The notes: a model not told the origin generated them from the sequence alone. A stretch of DNA of 64,000 bases from CAVVFX01 sp963747535 (GCA_963747535.1 CAVVFX010000006.1:1-64000); one strand, 5' to 3'. Positions 53,401 through 61,743 are shown, numbered from the stretch's first letter. Numbers and translations: made by a program.

Positions 53401-53735
53401 TATTCGAGCGTCCGTGAGCGGGCCCAGTAGATGTCGGTACCTTCTTCAAAGATGATGTAGACGAACGAGTAGCCGAAGTCCGAAAAGCCGCGCACGGCTT
53501 TGACTTTGGGCGCGCCCAACATGGATGTCACGATGGGATAGGTGACCTGGTCTTCCATGATGTCCGGGCTCCGATCCCAGCGTGAATAGACGATGACCTG
53601 CGTGTCGCTTAGATCGGGAATGGCGTCGAGCGGCATATTCATCATCGACCAGATGCCCCACGCGACCGCGAACCCGACCAGCAGGAACACCAGGAACTTA
53701 TTGCGTGCGCTCAACTCGATCAGGCGGTTGATCAT
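50460..53735 (-). CDS. cusA: Heavy-metal efflux RND pump (CusA/CzcA family)
   Basis: A 1091-residue inner-membrane transporter with twelve expected helices. Helix 4 carries GAMVDAAIVVVEQTHK, with the proton-relay Asp of the heavy-metal RND group. The periplasmic part has GKAGRAETPTDPAPLSMMETV and NRIDMLTTGIRTPVGIKIYG, which are typical of copper/silver (CusA-like) pumps. Length is right. It exports ions with the adaptor and TolC genes just upstream. The metal cannot be proved from sequence; copper or silver is the best guess. It overlaps the adaptor by four bases. Confidence 0.92.
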   Translation of the reverse strand: MINRLIELSARNKFLVFLLVGFAVAWGIWSMMNMPLDAIPDLSDTQVIVYSRWDRSPDIMEDQVTYPIVTSMLGAPKVKAVRGFSDFGYSFVYIIFEEGTDIYWARSRTLEYLSAVLPRLPQGVKSEIGPDATGVGWVFQYALVDTTGKHDLAELRSVQDWFLRYQLRSVPGVAEVAPLGGFVRQYQVNVDPAKLQAYNIPITKVVEAVRGGNNDVGGRLVEMSGAEYMVRGRGYAKSREDIGSIVLLASPNGVPVRVKDVGRVELGPDLRRGIADWNGEGDTVTGIVIARQGENALDVIARVKAKLHELEPGLPAGVKIVSAYDRSELILRSIDNLKHTLIEEMIIVSIVIMIFLWHFPSAIIPVFTIPISIVIAFIPMRMLGLSSNIMSLGGIAIAIGAMVDAAIVVVEQTHKKLEEWERTGRKDDYHHVIIEAVKEVGAPSFFALLVIAVSFLPVLTLEAQEGRLFKPLAYTKNLSMIVAAVLAITLDPAMRLLFTHMRNFEFRPLWLARAANAVLVGKIHSEENHPISRILIRIYEPVCAWSLRWKWLVIVGGGVVVFATLPAYQKLGSEFMPPLDEGALLYMPSTLPGISVTEAQRLMQLQDRILMRFPEVRTVLGKAGRAETPTDPAPLSMMETVITLKPVEVWRKRETWWTRRLPGNAPQWLRSGFQHLTPDHISTEQLVDEMNEALRIPGTSNAWTMPIKNRIDMLTTGIRTPVGIKIYGANTDVIERIGTDLERLLPQVRGTRNVFAERTGGGYFLDFDWKRDELARYGLAVDDVQAVLLSAVGGEGVTTTVEGRERYSVNVRYFRDFRGDINRLNRVLVPVMNGATQIPVSQVASLKIRSGPAMLRDENGLLSGYVYVDVAGRDVGTYVAEAKQRVRESLKLPAGYSVAWSGQYEAMERVRQRLTFIVPLTLCLITLLLYINTKSIFKTAIILMAVPFSAVGAIWFLYFLGYNVSIGVWVGLIALMGVDAETGVFMLLYLDLAYDQARRDGRLRNLADLETAILQGAVKRIRPKFMTVACMIMGLVPIMWSVGTGADVMKRIAAPMIGGIVTSFVLELVAYPAIYEVWKWHFELKPELARS

Positions 53736-55012
53736 TTGGTTTTTAACTGGCTTTCCGAATCGATGAGAAAGTTGGCCGATGTTACGATCCGTTCGCCTTC
53801 TTTGAGGCCGCGAGTGATTACGATGCGATCATCTAACTGGTCTCCGGTTTCGACATTGCGCGGCTCCAGATAACCGTTACCCCGATCGATGAAGACGGTT
53901 TGCCGCGAACCGGAGTTCAGCACGGCATCTGCGGGCACGGTGAGCTGACGGGATCCGGCGAGGGTAAACTCGACGTCGACAAACATGTCCGGCCGCAGTT
54001 TCATGTCCGGATTGGGAGCTTCAAGGCGAGCTTTTACGGTGCGGGTTTGTGGATCGACTTGTGGCTGGATATTGTCCACGCGGGCCAGGAACTCGCCCGC
54101 CGTGGGAGATGCCGCATAGGGCATCTTGACCATTGCCGGCTGTCCCAGATGAATCTTCGGAACATCGTTTTCGAACAGGTCCGCCATCACCCAGACCCGG
54201 CTCAAATCGGTAATAGAGTAAAGTTCGGTTTCCGGCGTGATGCGTTGATTGGCGAACGAATTCCGCGCAGTGATGAAGCCGCTCGCGGGAGAGTAGATGG
54301 TGATCGACTGGATGGGCTTTCTGGTCTGCTCCAGTTCTTCGATCTGGCCTGCGCTCAGGTCCCATAACTCCAGCCGTTTGCGTGATGCTTCGACGATCCC
54401 GTCGCCATCCGGCATAACTTCCCGGGCTTTCAATGCAAGTAAGTACTCCTTCTGACTCGCCAGCATCTCGGGACTGTAGACGGTCACCAGTGGATCGCCC
54501 TGCTTCACCGGAGCGCCCATGAAGTCCACGTAGACGTGCTCGATCCAGCCTTCGATTTTGGGGTGGACGCGCACCACGCGCGTTTCGTCGATGGCAATTT
54601 TTCCGACGGCGCGCAGCGTTTCTCCTACGGAGGTGTATTCGGCGGTGCCGAACTTCACACCGATCATCTGCTGCTTCTCGGGAGAAATTTGAATGGTTCC
54701 GGGAGGTTGAGGCGCCGCTGCCGGTGCATCGTATACCGGCACCAGTTCCATGCCGCAGTCCGGCGCGATTCCTGGTTTGTCCGACTTGTAGGCCGGATGC
54801 ATAGGATCCTGCCAATAAAGAACCTTGCGTTCAGGCTTCGGCGGTGCCTCGTGCCAGCGGCCGGCGACGAATCCTGCCCCGGCCAGCAGAGCCAGAGCCG
54901 CGAAGCGTAACGTCGACTTGAGTCCGGGCAGTTCCCGTAGGACAGACGATCGTTTTTTGTCGCCTGTCGGCTGGCGACAGCCGGCGATTGCTGGTTTTTC
55001 AACGGTGTTCAT
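53732..55012 (-). CDS. cusB: RND efflux periplasmic adaptor with heavy-metal-binding domain
   Basis: A 426-residue membrane fusion protein. It has an N-terminal anchor (FAALALLAGAGFVAG), then the metal-binding motif YWQDPMHP...GIAPDCGMELVPVY. The lipoyl/barrel region follows (IGVKFGTAEYTSVGETLRAVGKI; WIEHVYVDFMGAPVKQGDPL), ending in VLNSGSRQTVFIDRGNG and SQLKTK. Residues about 10-31 (AGCRQPTGDKKRSSVLREL) are encoded by a dispersed palindromic repeat (see repeat entry), an odd extension in front of the anchor. Confidence 0.92.
   Translation of the reverse strand: MNTVEKPAIAGCRQPTGDKKRSSVLRELPGLKSTLRFAALALLAGAGFVAGRWHEAPPKPERKVLYWQDPMHPAYKSDKPGIAPDCGMELVPVYDAPAAAPQPPGTIQISPEKQQMIGVKFGTAEYTSVGETLRAVGKIAIDETRVVRVHPKIEGWIEHVYVDFMGAPVKQGDPLVTVYSPEMLASQKEYLLALKAREVMPDGDGIVEASRKRLELWDLSAGQIEELEQTRKPIQSITIYSPASGFITARNSFANQRITPETELYSITDLSRVWVMADLFENDVPKIHLGQPAMVKMPYAASPTAGEFLARVDNIQPQVDPQTRTVKARLEAPNPDMKLRPDMFVDVEFTLAGSRQLTVPADAVLNSGSRQTVFIDRGNGYLEPRNVETGDQLDDRIVITRGLKEGERIVTSANFLIDSESQLKTK
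54928..54988 (-). repeat. Dispersed palindromic repeat inside the cusB coding region
   Basis: The 26-bp core at 54935-54960 (minus strand ACAAAAAACGAT-x-GTCTG-x-CCTACGG) matches 15999-16024 on the plus strand with two mismatches. The 27 bp at 54928-54954 are identical to 56309-56335. Adjacent inverted repeats GACAGACGA/TCGCCTGTC and CTGTCG/CGACAG show REP-like folding. Confidence 0.85.
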
Positions 55013-55014
55013 GG

Positions 55015-56265
55015 TTAGTGGCCTCCTCCCATCAGATCCATGCCGGTTACTTCTTCCAGGCGTGTGATCGCGAGGTGATAATTCAACATTTGCTCGTGAT
55101 AATCCATTTCATAGTCGAGCGCCGCTGTCTGGTTATTGATAACCGAAAGAAAATCGACTCCTCCCGTTTCATACGCCGCCAGCGAGGACTCAACCGTGAG
55201 TCGCGCTTGCGGAATAATCTTCCTGGTGTAGAGCTCAGTCAGTTGGTACGCGGTATCGGCTTGCGAGTAATCGTCAGCGAGGCGTAAGTCGAGAGCCTGA
55301 CCGGTCGCCTGGTAAGCATGACGGGCTTGTGACACGGCGATCGCTTGCTCCGTTACCTCGGGCCGTTGTTTACTACGGAAATAGAGCGGTACCCGGATAT
55401 CGGCGCGAAACGAATAGAACGGCGGGAGACCGGCCATGTTGTAATAGCCGGCGGTGATGGCGTAGTCCGGATAGTAGTCCTGGCGCGCCAGATTGAGGGC
55501 CGTCTCGGCACGCTCCGCGATCTTCTGATCCCGCACGCGCGCCGGCGACCTTTCCCGCGCGATGGTCTGCAAGTCGGTCAAGGTCTCAGGCAGCGGGCCG
55601 ACGTGCGGTTCCCCGGGCTCAGGAAGGGGTGTGTTGGACGGCAGGTTGAGCAAGCTGTTGATTTCGGCCTCGCGCAAGTGTCGTTCACGATCGAGTTGCA
55701 CCAGCTTCAGATCTACTAGCGAAACCTGTAACTGCGCTTTGAAGACGTCCTGCTGGGCAGCTTTGCCGGCCGAATAACGAGCTTCGGTAATGGACAGAAG
55801 CGATTTCAATGTCGCCAGATTTCGTTCGAGTACGGTGCGGCCGGCATAATAATGCTGCAATCGGAAAAATGCCTGCTTGACGCGTGCGATGACGCTCAAC
55901 TGGACCGCGGCGAACTCGGCAAACCGCGCGTCCGCCTCTTTGCGGGCCACATTTGCGCGCAGCCTTTGTTTCCCCGGATAGGGGATCTCCTGTGTGATGG
56001 AGAATCCGATGTTGGACGTCGGATTACGCCCGATGCCTGCGCCCGGCAGCGGATTGCCGTTGCTGTTCCATCCCGGCGAGAATGTGGGATCCGGCAGGCT
56101 CGACACTTGTGAGGGACGCTGTCGCGCGGCCTCGTACTTCTTTTGCGCGGCCAGGATCTCCGGATTCTGCTCCAGAGCTTGCGCCACCAGGTCTTCCAGC
56201 TTCAGCTCCTGCGCTGCGACGCTCGTTATACCAAGCGCCACGGCCAGGAATAGTCGCAACTGCAC
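55015..56265 (-). CDS. cusC: TolC-family outer-membrane efflux protein
   Basis: A 416-residue protein with a signal peptide (LRLFLAVALGITSVAA). Two OEP repeats form the alpha-barrel: ELKLEDLVAQALEQNPEILAAQKKYEAARQ and, in the second half, QAIAVSQARHAYQATGQALDLRLADDYSQ. FSITQEIPYPGKQRLRA is typical of the metal-efflux CusC/CzcC branch. There is no lipobox. The adaptor starts two bases after its stop. It provides the exit duct of the tripartite pump. Confidence 0.9.
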   Translation of the reverse strand: MQLRLFLAVALGITSVAAQELKLEDLVAQALEQNPEILAAQKKYEAARQRPSQVSSLPDPTFSPGWNSNGNPLPGAGIGRNPTSNIGFSITQEIPYPGKQRLRANVARKEADARFAEFAAVQLSVIARVKQAFFRLQHYYAGRTVLERNLATLKSLLSITEARYSAGKAAQQDVFKAQLQVSLVDLKLVQLDRERHLREAEINSLLNLPSNTPLPEPGEPHVGPLPETLTDLQTIARERSPARVRDQKIAERAETALNLARQDYYPDYAITAGYYNMAGLPPFYSFRADIRVPLYFRSKQRPEVTEQAIAVSQARHAYQATGQALDLRLADDYSQADTAYQLTELYTRKIIPQARLTVESSLAAYETGGVDFLSVINNQTAALDYEMDYHEQMLNYHLAITRLEEVTGMDLMGGGH

Positions 56266-56290
56266 TTATTTACCCCTTCCATGTTCGTGA

Positions 56291-56340
56291 CACAGACTTT
56301 TAGCCTGTGCAGTTCCCGTAGGACAGACGATCGTTGTCGT
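56291..56340 (-). repeat. Composite palindromic repeat in the cusC leader
   Basis: A hairpin CACAGACT-TTT-AGCCTGTG (56291-56308) abuts 27 bp identical to part of the repeat in cusB (56309-56335). The unit lies 26 bp upstream of the cusC start, so it is transcribed as part of the leader if the operon starts farther up. Confidence 0.75.
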
Positions 56341-56344
56341 GTAA

Positions 56345-56719
56345 CTAGATCAGGAAGGAAGAATGAATCAGGAAGAGGTCCGGAGGGGAATACTCGATCG
56401 GATGCGGCGTAGGCGCGATGCGCACGGCCGGAATGTCCAGGTCAAAGCCGACCATCGATCCCGCGACTAGAGTTACCTGCGCCGTGGAAACTACCGGCGG
56501 AACAAACTGCTCCGGGTTGACCGCATCCGTCTGGCAGGAGGAGCGCGCGGGCATCCTCTTACAAGCGCCTTGGGCGCAGCACTTCTCCTCGGACATGGGA
56601 TGGGTGAGCTGCGCCCAACAGGCGATGGAGTTGGAGAACAACAGAAGCAGAGAGAGGACGGCCGTCAGTCCATGGGAGGCGGTTCTGGGCAGAACTCTCA
56701 TCTCCTGGACTCGTTGCAT
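56345..56719 (-). CDS. Small exported Cys-rich protein, likely metal-binding
   Basis: A protein of about 124 residues with a hydrophobic signal (LTAVLSLLLLFSNSIACWA), then MSEEKCCAQGACKRMPARSSC, five cysteines in twenty residues with nearby Met and His. A Pro/Val-rich C-terminal half ends in SSFLI. The start is uncertain (ATG at 56719 or 56701). Its position as first gene before cusCBA suggests a periplasmic metal chaperone or sensor. I do not recognise the family. Confidence 0.65.
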   Translation of the reverse strand: MQRVQEMRVLPRTASHGLTAVLSLLLLFSNSIACWAQLTHPMSEEKCCAQGACKRMPARSSCQTDAVNPEQFVPPVVSTAQVTLVAGSMVGFDLDIPAVRIAPTPHPIEYSPPDLFLIHSSFLI

Positions 56720-56902
56720 GCAGGCAGCCAACTTCGCTGAGTAGTAAAACAAGAAGCTTAGAAGATAGCTCGAACAAGTGTTGGGTTAAATGACGCTCGC
56801 ACCTCCGGCAGGCGTGGTCAAATAACTCATCCGTATGGCCGTCGCCGTGGCGCAGGCGTCGCAAACCAATCCCAACCACCCCTTTACAATAGAAAAGAAC
56901 CC

Positions 56903-57673
56903 ATGAAGATTGTCGTCGCGATCAAACAGGTACCGGCGCGCGACTCCGTGTTGCGAGTCAACGCCGGCGCTACCTGGATACAGGAATCCGATCTCAATTA
57001 CGAGATCAACGAACCGGACGCTTACGCGCTCGAAGAAGGACTCCAACTCAAAGAGAAACACGGGGGAGAAGTCATTGTCCTCTGCGCCGGCCCCCCGCGC
57101 GCCGCACAGACCATTCGCGAAGCGCTGGCTAAGGGAGCGGACCGCGCGCTGCACATTGAGGAAGAAGATTTATCCTCCGCCGATCCGCTGGCTCTCGCCC
57201 GCCTCATGGCCAAAGCGCTCGAATCCGAAAAGCCCGATCTCATCCTGACCGGCCTCCAGTCGGACGATTTCGGCTACGGCCAGACCGGCGTGATTCTCGC
57301 CGAACTCATGGGCTTGCCCAGCGCGACCATCATCATGAGTGTCGACGTGGACGGGGCCGCTATCAAGGTCAAGCGCGAACTCGAAAACGGCTGGTTCCAG
57401 CACGTCGAAATGCCGCTACCCGCGCTGCTCACCATGCAATCCGGTAGCAACAAGCTCCGCTATGCGACCTTGATGGGCATCAAGAAAGCCAAGAGCAAGG
57501 AGATCAGGCGCCTCACCGCCGGAGAACTGGGCGGAATCGCCGAGCCCTCCATTAAGCTCGACCGGATTTACCTGCCGGAGCGTTCTAAAAAAAGCCAGAT
57601 CTTCGACGGGCCGCCCAAAGAGGCCGCCGCACAACTGGTCGAGAAATTGAGATTCGAAGCGAGGGTCCTGTGA
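56903..57673 (+). CDS. etfB: Electron transfer flavoprotein beta subunit
   Basis: A 256-residue protein starting MKIVVAIKQVPARDSVLRVN, the standard EtfB opening. It has LTGLQSDDFGYGQTGVILAELMGLPSATIIM (AMP/NAD-type binding region) and LPALLTMQSGSNKLRYATLMGIKKAKSKEI, the recognition-loop region. It forms a heterodimer with EtfA that passes electrons from acyl-CoA dehydrogenases to the quinone pool. Four bases overlap etfA. First gene of a lipid operon. Confidence 0.95.
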   Translation: MKIVVAIKQVPARDSVLRVNAGATWIQESDLNYEINEPDAYALEEGLQLKEKHGGEVIVLCAGPPRAAQTIREALAKGADRALHIEEEDLSSADPLALARLMAKALESEKPDLILTGLQSDDFGYGQTGVILAELMGLPSATIIMSVDVDGAAIKVKRELENGWFQHVEMPLPALLTMQSGSNKLRYATLMGIKKAKSKEIRRLTAGELGGIAEPSIKLDRIYLPERSKKSQIFDGPPKEAAAQLVEKLRFEARVL

Positions 57674-58674
57674 GTGTATTAGTAATTATGGAGCAGCGCC
57701 CCAATGAGAGCGCCGCGGCCGGGGATCAAGTCGCGGCCGAATGGAACAAGATGTCGTTCGAGACGCTGGCTGCCGGACAGCAGATCGCCCGTGAGTTGGA
57801 CATCCCCGTCCAGGCAGCGGTTGCATCGGCGCCAGGAGTCGAACTCCGCCAAGAGCTGGAAAACAAACAACTCGCCAAGGCCTGGCTGGTGGAACACCCG
57901 CTGCTCGCGAAATATACCCCGGACGCGTATGTCATCGCCTTTCGTCAACTCATCGAAAAACTGAACCCAAGCGTCGTTCTGCTGCCCCACACCTACCAGG
58001 TCCGCGACTTCGCGCCTCGCCTCGCGACCGCCATGGGACGCGTGCTGGTGAGCGACGTGACCGGCCATCGTATCGACAACGGCCAGCTCGTCTGCATTCG
58101 CCAGTTCTTTCAGGGCAAGATGAACGCGGACATTCGCTTTTCCGCGGCTGCCCCGAACTTCGCGTCAATTCAGGCTGGAGTCTTCCGCGCGGACAAAGTC
58201 GAAGCCGGCTCCGCGGACGTGGAAACTTTCACGCCGCAATTGGACGCCGCTCAGATCCGTACCAGGCCGCTCGACCTCTTCCGCGAATCGGCGCGCGGCG
58301 TGGATCTCAACACTGCCGGGATCATCGTCTCAGTCGGACGGGGGATTAAGGAAGCCGAAAATATCCCGATCGTCGAAAAACTCGCCGCCGCTTTGGGCGC
58401 GGAGATGGCCGCATCCCGCCCGATCTGCGATAACGGCTGGCTGCCTATGGAGCGTCAGGTCGGAAGCTCGGGCCAGACCGTAGCTCCCAAGATGTACGTC
58501 GCCGTCGGGATCTCTGGCGCCATCCAGCATCTGGTCGGAATGAAGGGCTCGAAGATTGTGGTAGCGATCAACAAAGATCCCGAAGCGCCTATCTTCGAAA
58601 TTGCCGACTACGGCATCGTAGGCGATCTCTTCCAGGTGGTCCCCGCACTGGTGGAAGAGCTCAAGAAGGCGTAA
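57670..58674 (+). CDS. etfA: Electron transfer flavoprotein alpha subunit
   Basis: A 334-residue protein. The C-terminal FAD domain is clear: GIIVSVGRGIKEAENIPIVEKLAAALGAEMAASRPICDNGW, then RQVGSSGQTVAPKMYVAVGISGAIQHLVGM and VVAINKDPEAPIFEIADYGIVGD. The start is a GTG overlapping the etfB stop (GTGA). It holds the redox-active FAD of the complex. The following acyltransferase gene begins 16 bp downstream. Confidence 0.95.
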   Translation: MSVLVIMEQRPNESAAAGDQVAAEWNKMSFETLAAGQQIARELDIPVQAAVASAPGVELRQELENKQLAKAWLVEHPLLAKYTPDAYVIAFRQLIEKLNPSVVLLPHTYQVRDFAPRLATAMGRVLVSDVTGHRIDNGQLVCIRQFFQGKMNADIRFSAAAPNFASIQAGVFRADKVEAGSADVETFTPQLDAAQIRTRPLDLFRESARGVDLNTAGIIVSVGRGIKEAENIPIVEKLAAALGAEMAASRPICDNGWLPMERQVGSSGQTVAPKMYVAVGISGAIQHLVGMKGSKIVVAINKDPEAPIFEIADYGIVGDLFQVVPALVEELKKA

Positions 58675-58690
58675 CTCGAGACTTCATTCT

Positions 58691-59449
58691 GTGCCTGTGC
58701 AAGACATGCTGCTGAAACTTCGCTCCATCTTCATCACCGCCCCGATGATCGTCTTCGCGACCATCATGATGGGCAGCATGTCGCTCGTCGCATCGTTCTT
58801 CGACTCCACCGGACGCCGCCAACACGCCATTGCGCGCCGCTGGTCCCGTATTCTCCTGGCTGTCGCCGGCGTCCGGGTGATCGCCGAGGGCGTCGACAAA
58901 CTCGATCCTGCAAAAGGGTACGTGCTGGTATCCAATCACTCCAGCTATTTTGATATTCCGGTGATCATGACCGTTCTTCCTCTGCAATTCCGCTTCTTCG
59001 CCAAGCAGGGACTCTTCCGCATTCCTTTCCTCGGGACTCACTTGCATCGCGCCGGTCACATCCCGGTCATCCGCGGGGACGCCCGCGCGTCGCTCAAGAG
59101 CATGAGCGAGGGGGCCCGGATGCTCCGCGAGCGGAACCTTTCTGTGCTGGTCTTTCCCGAAGGCGGCCGCACCGTCGACCACCTTACGGAATTCAAGGAA
59201 GGCACCGCCTACATCGCCATCAAGGCACGCGTCCCGGCGGTTCCCATCGGTCTCGAAGGTACGCGCAACATTATGAGGATGCACAGTCGTTTCGTATATC
59301 CTGGAACCGTGCATCTCCGGGTAGGAGATCCCATTGAAACCTCCCATCTGACCGTGCGCGATCGCGAAAACCTCACCAAAGAACTGCACAGCCGCGTAGC
59401 TGACCTATGCGGCGAGCCTCTGGACACAAATAAATCAGCCGTACACTAG
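58691..59449 (+). CDS. plsC: 1-acyl-sn-glycerol-3-phosphate acyltransferase
   Basis: A 252-residue inner-membrane enzyme that adds the second acyl chain in phosphatidic acid synthesis. N-terminal hydrophobic helices (residues about 10-36) precede the catalytic VSNHSSYFD (NHx4D) motif, FPEGGRT and VPAVPIGLEGT. The start is given as a GTG at 58691; an in-frame ATG at 58706 is possible. It lies between etfA and the acyl-CoA ligase with short gaps, which supports one transcript. Confidence 0.92.
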   Translation: MPVQDMLLKLRSIFITAPMIVFATIMMGSMSLVASFFDSTGRRQHAIARRWSRILLAVAGVRVIAEGVDKLDPAKGYVLVSNHSSYFDIPVIMTVLPLQFRFFAKQGLFRIPFLGTHLHRAGHIPVIRGDARASLKSMSEGARMLRERNLSVLVFPEGGRTVDHLTEFKEGTAYIAIKARVPAVPIGLEGTRNIMRMHSRFVYPGTVHLRVGDPIETSHLTVRDRENLTKELHSRVADLCGEPLDTNKSAVH

Positions 59450-59455
59450 ATCGAG

Positions 59456-61276
59456 ATGAGCTTGCGCACCGTCTACACCGTACTCCAGGAAACTTCGCAA
59501 CTACACAGCGCTAAGCTGGCACTGCAACAGCCGTACACCGAAAAGGGCGAGCGCAAATACCGCCGGTGGACCTGGAACGAGTACCGCATCGCCGCCGAAG
59601 AAATCGCTGCCGGCCTGCGCTCGATCGGCATCGGTCCCGGCGATATCGTCGCCTCCTGCACTGAAACGCGCGCCGAATTCTATCTTGCCGACCTTGGCGT
59701 CATGACCAACGGCTCCATCTCCGCGGCGCTCTATCCCAGCTATCCGGCAGCCGATCTGGTGAAGAGTATCGCAGCCTGTGACGCGAAAGCGCTGTTCGTC
59801 GAGAATCCCAAGACCTACAAGAACCTCGCCGCCGCATCGGTGCCGCACTTTATTCTGCTGACCGGATCGATCCGCGAGGGTGCCGATGGCGCCGCCGAAA
59901 GCGTCCTTACACTCGACCAACTGCGCGAACGCGGACGCGCCGCCATCGCTGCGGACCCCAGCCTGGTCGCCCGCATTACCAGCGCTGTCCAACCCTCCGA
60001 TCACGCTATTCTCTACCTCACCTCCGGCGCTACCGGCGAACCGAAGATGGTTCTGATCACCCACCAGGCCATCCTCTCCAACCTGGATATGGCGCCCGCC
60101 GCTCTCGAACTCACGCCCGACGATATAACGGTCGCCTTCCTGCCCTCGGCCCACATCGCCCAGCGAATCGTCGTGGAGTTGATCCCCATTCGCTGCGGCA
60201 TGCCGGTCTCCTTCGCCGAGAGCCTCATGAAGATGCCTCAGGATATTAAAGACGTCCGGCCGACCATCTTCTTAGCGCCGCCCCGGCTCTGGGAGCGTAT
60301 CTACACTACCATCTGCACGGAGGTGAACAAGCGTCCTGGAATCGCACGCAAGCTGTTCTACGGCTCTGTCGCCCTGGGCCTCGGCGCAGCCAAATATCGC
60401 CGCGCGGGGAAGTCCGTTCCCTGGCGCATCAGCGGACCGCTGAAGCTCGCCAACCGCATTGTTTTCAGCAAAGTCCGCGACCGGTTCGGTGGACGCATCC
60501 GTGTCGCCGCCTCCGGCGCAGCCCCTCTGGGCACGGACCTCGCGGAGTTCTACGATGCCATCGGTCTCCCTTTGCATGAAGGCTACGGACTCACCGAGGG
60601 CGGTGTCGCCACGCTGAACCCCATCGGCAAAGCGAAACCCGGCAGTATTGGCACACTTCTTCCGGGCGTCCAGTTCAAGCTGGATGAAGACAGCCAGATG
60701 CTGCTCAAAAGTCCCTGCCTCTTCTCCGGTTACTACAAGGATCCGGCCGGCACTGCCGAAGTCCTCCGCGATGGCTGGCTGCACACCGGCGACGTAGGCT
60801 ACGCCGATTCCGACGGGTACTGGTACATTACCGGCCGCAAGAAGGAGATGATCGTCGCGTCCAACGGCAAGAAGATCTTCCCGTCGCGTCTCGAGAGTCT
60901 TTTCAAATTCGAGATGCTCATCAGCCAGGTGATCCTGATCGGCGACCGACTCCCGTTTATCGCCGCTCTCTTCACCGTCAATCCTGCCGTGGCTGAAACC
61001 CTCCCAGGCATGGACACCTGGCTCGGACGTCCTTACCGCGACATCGCGACCGCGCCGCCGGTGCTGGCCGAAGTGCAGAAGATTGTGAATAAGTTGAACC
61101 GCCAGTTGGCTCCTTTCGAACAGGTGCGCAAATTCCGTGTGCTCCACCGCGAACTCACTATCGAAGCCGGCGAACTTACCGCAACCATGAAGATCCGCCG
61201 GGCCAAGGTGCTGGAGAACTTCAAACAGGACGTCGATCTGGTCTATGCGGGCCGGGAAGGCTCCGGTATCACTTGA
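59456..61276 (+). CDS. fadD: Long-chain acyl-CoA synthetase (AMP-forming)
   Basis: A 606-residue ANL-superfamily enzyme that activates fatty acids with ATP and CoA. Motifs: ILYLTSGATGEPKMVLITH (P-loop; Ala for the usual Thr in SGTTG), LHEGYGLTEGGVATLNP, DGWLHTGDVGYADSDGYWYITGRKKEMIVASNGKKIFP, and a C-terminal lysine region (LTATMKIRRAKVLENF). Length fits the eukaryote-like long-chain ligase group. With plsC and etfBA it suggests a fatty-acid activation and use operon. Confidence 0.92.
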   Translation: MSLRTVYTVLQETSQLHSAKLALQQPYTEKGERKYRRWTWNEYRIAAEEIAAGLRSIGIGPGDIVASCTETRAEFYLADLGVMTNGSISAALYPSYPAADLVKSIAACDAKALFVENPKTYKNLAAASVPHFILLTGSIREGADGAAESVLTLDQLRERGRAAIAADPSLVARITSAVQPSDHAILYLTSGATGEPKMVLITHQAILSNLDMAPAALELTPDDITVAFLPSAHIAQRIVVELIPIRCGMPVSFAESLMKMPQDIKDVRPTIFLAPPRLWERIYTTICTEVNKRPGIARKLFYGSVALGLGAAKYRRAGKSVPWRISGPLKLANRIVFSKVRDRFGGRIRVAASGAAPLGTDLAEFYDAIGLPLHEGYGLTEGGVATLNPIGKAKPGSIGTLLPGVQFKLDEDSQMLLKSPCLFSGYYKDPAGTAEVLRDGWLHTGDVGYADSDGYWYITGRKKEMIVASNGKKIFPSRLESLFKFEMLISQVILIGDRLPFIAALFTVNPAVAETLPGMDTWLGRPYRDIATAPPVLAEVQKIVNKLNRQLAPFEQVRKFRVLHRELTIEAGELTATMKIRRAKVLENFKQDVDLVYAGREGSGIT

Positions 61277-61287
61277 GCCAGTTTTTA

Positions 61288-61303
61288 TGGTATTCTGATA
61301 CCA
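61288..61303. promoter_or_regulatory. Palindrome TGGTATTCTGATACCA, candidate operator of the Xre-RES operon
   Basis: A perfect 6+6 inverted repeat with a four-base centre lies 15 bp before the first possible antitoxin ATG (61318) and 33 bp before the preferred one (61336). Antitoxins of this class commonly repress their own operon through such sites. Confidence 0.5.
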
Positions 61304-61335
61304 GGAGACGATAGATTATGGTGGAGGTACAGAAG

Positions 61336-61743
61336 ATGAGCACGCTAATGGGTGGCGCGATACTCCTGAAGATTTCCTCCATCGGCGACCTCGCCGAGCG
61401 GGTCTCGGAGGGTCTCCCGAAAGCAGCTTTGCGCAACACGGTCCGCCATCTCTTTGACTCGCCGGCGGAAGCCAACGATCTGATGTACCGGATCGTTCCG
61501 GAGGCCACTTACAAGCGCCGGACCCGCCTGACTGCGGCCGAGAGCGAACGCACCGAGCGACTGGCCCGGGTCATCGCGTCCGCCGAAGTGGTCTGGGACG
61601 ACCGTGCCGACGCCAAGCAATGGCTTCTCACGCCTCACCCCGAACTGAATGGCAAGAAGCCGCTGGATGCGGCGATGAGCGAACTTGGCGCACGCCAGGT
61701 GGAAGACCTGCTCGACCGCATCTACTATGGCATCCCCGCCTAA
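61336..61743 (+). CDS. Xre/MbcA/ParS-type antitoxin
   Basis: A 135-residue protein of the Xre-like antitoxin group found with RES toxins. The N-terminal part (ISSIGDLAERVSEGLPKAALRNTVRHLF) is the degenerate Xre region, followed by RRTRLTAAESERTERLARVIASAEVVW. The C-terminal toxin-binding domain reads DAKQWLLTPHPELNGKKPLDAAMSELGARQVEDLLDRIYYG. GGAGG lies eight bases before the ATG at 61336, which is preferred over the ATG at 61318. It overlaps the toxin gene by 17 bp. Confidence 0.9.
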   Translation: MSTLMGGAILLKISSIGDLAERVSEGLPKAALRNTVRHLFDSPAEANDLMYRIVPEATYKRRTRLTAAESERTERLARVIASAEVVWDDRADAKQWLLTPHPELNGKKPLDAAMSELGARQVEDLLDRIYYGIPA

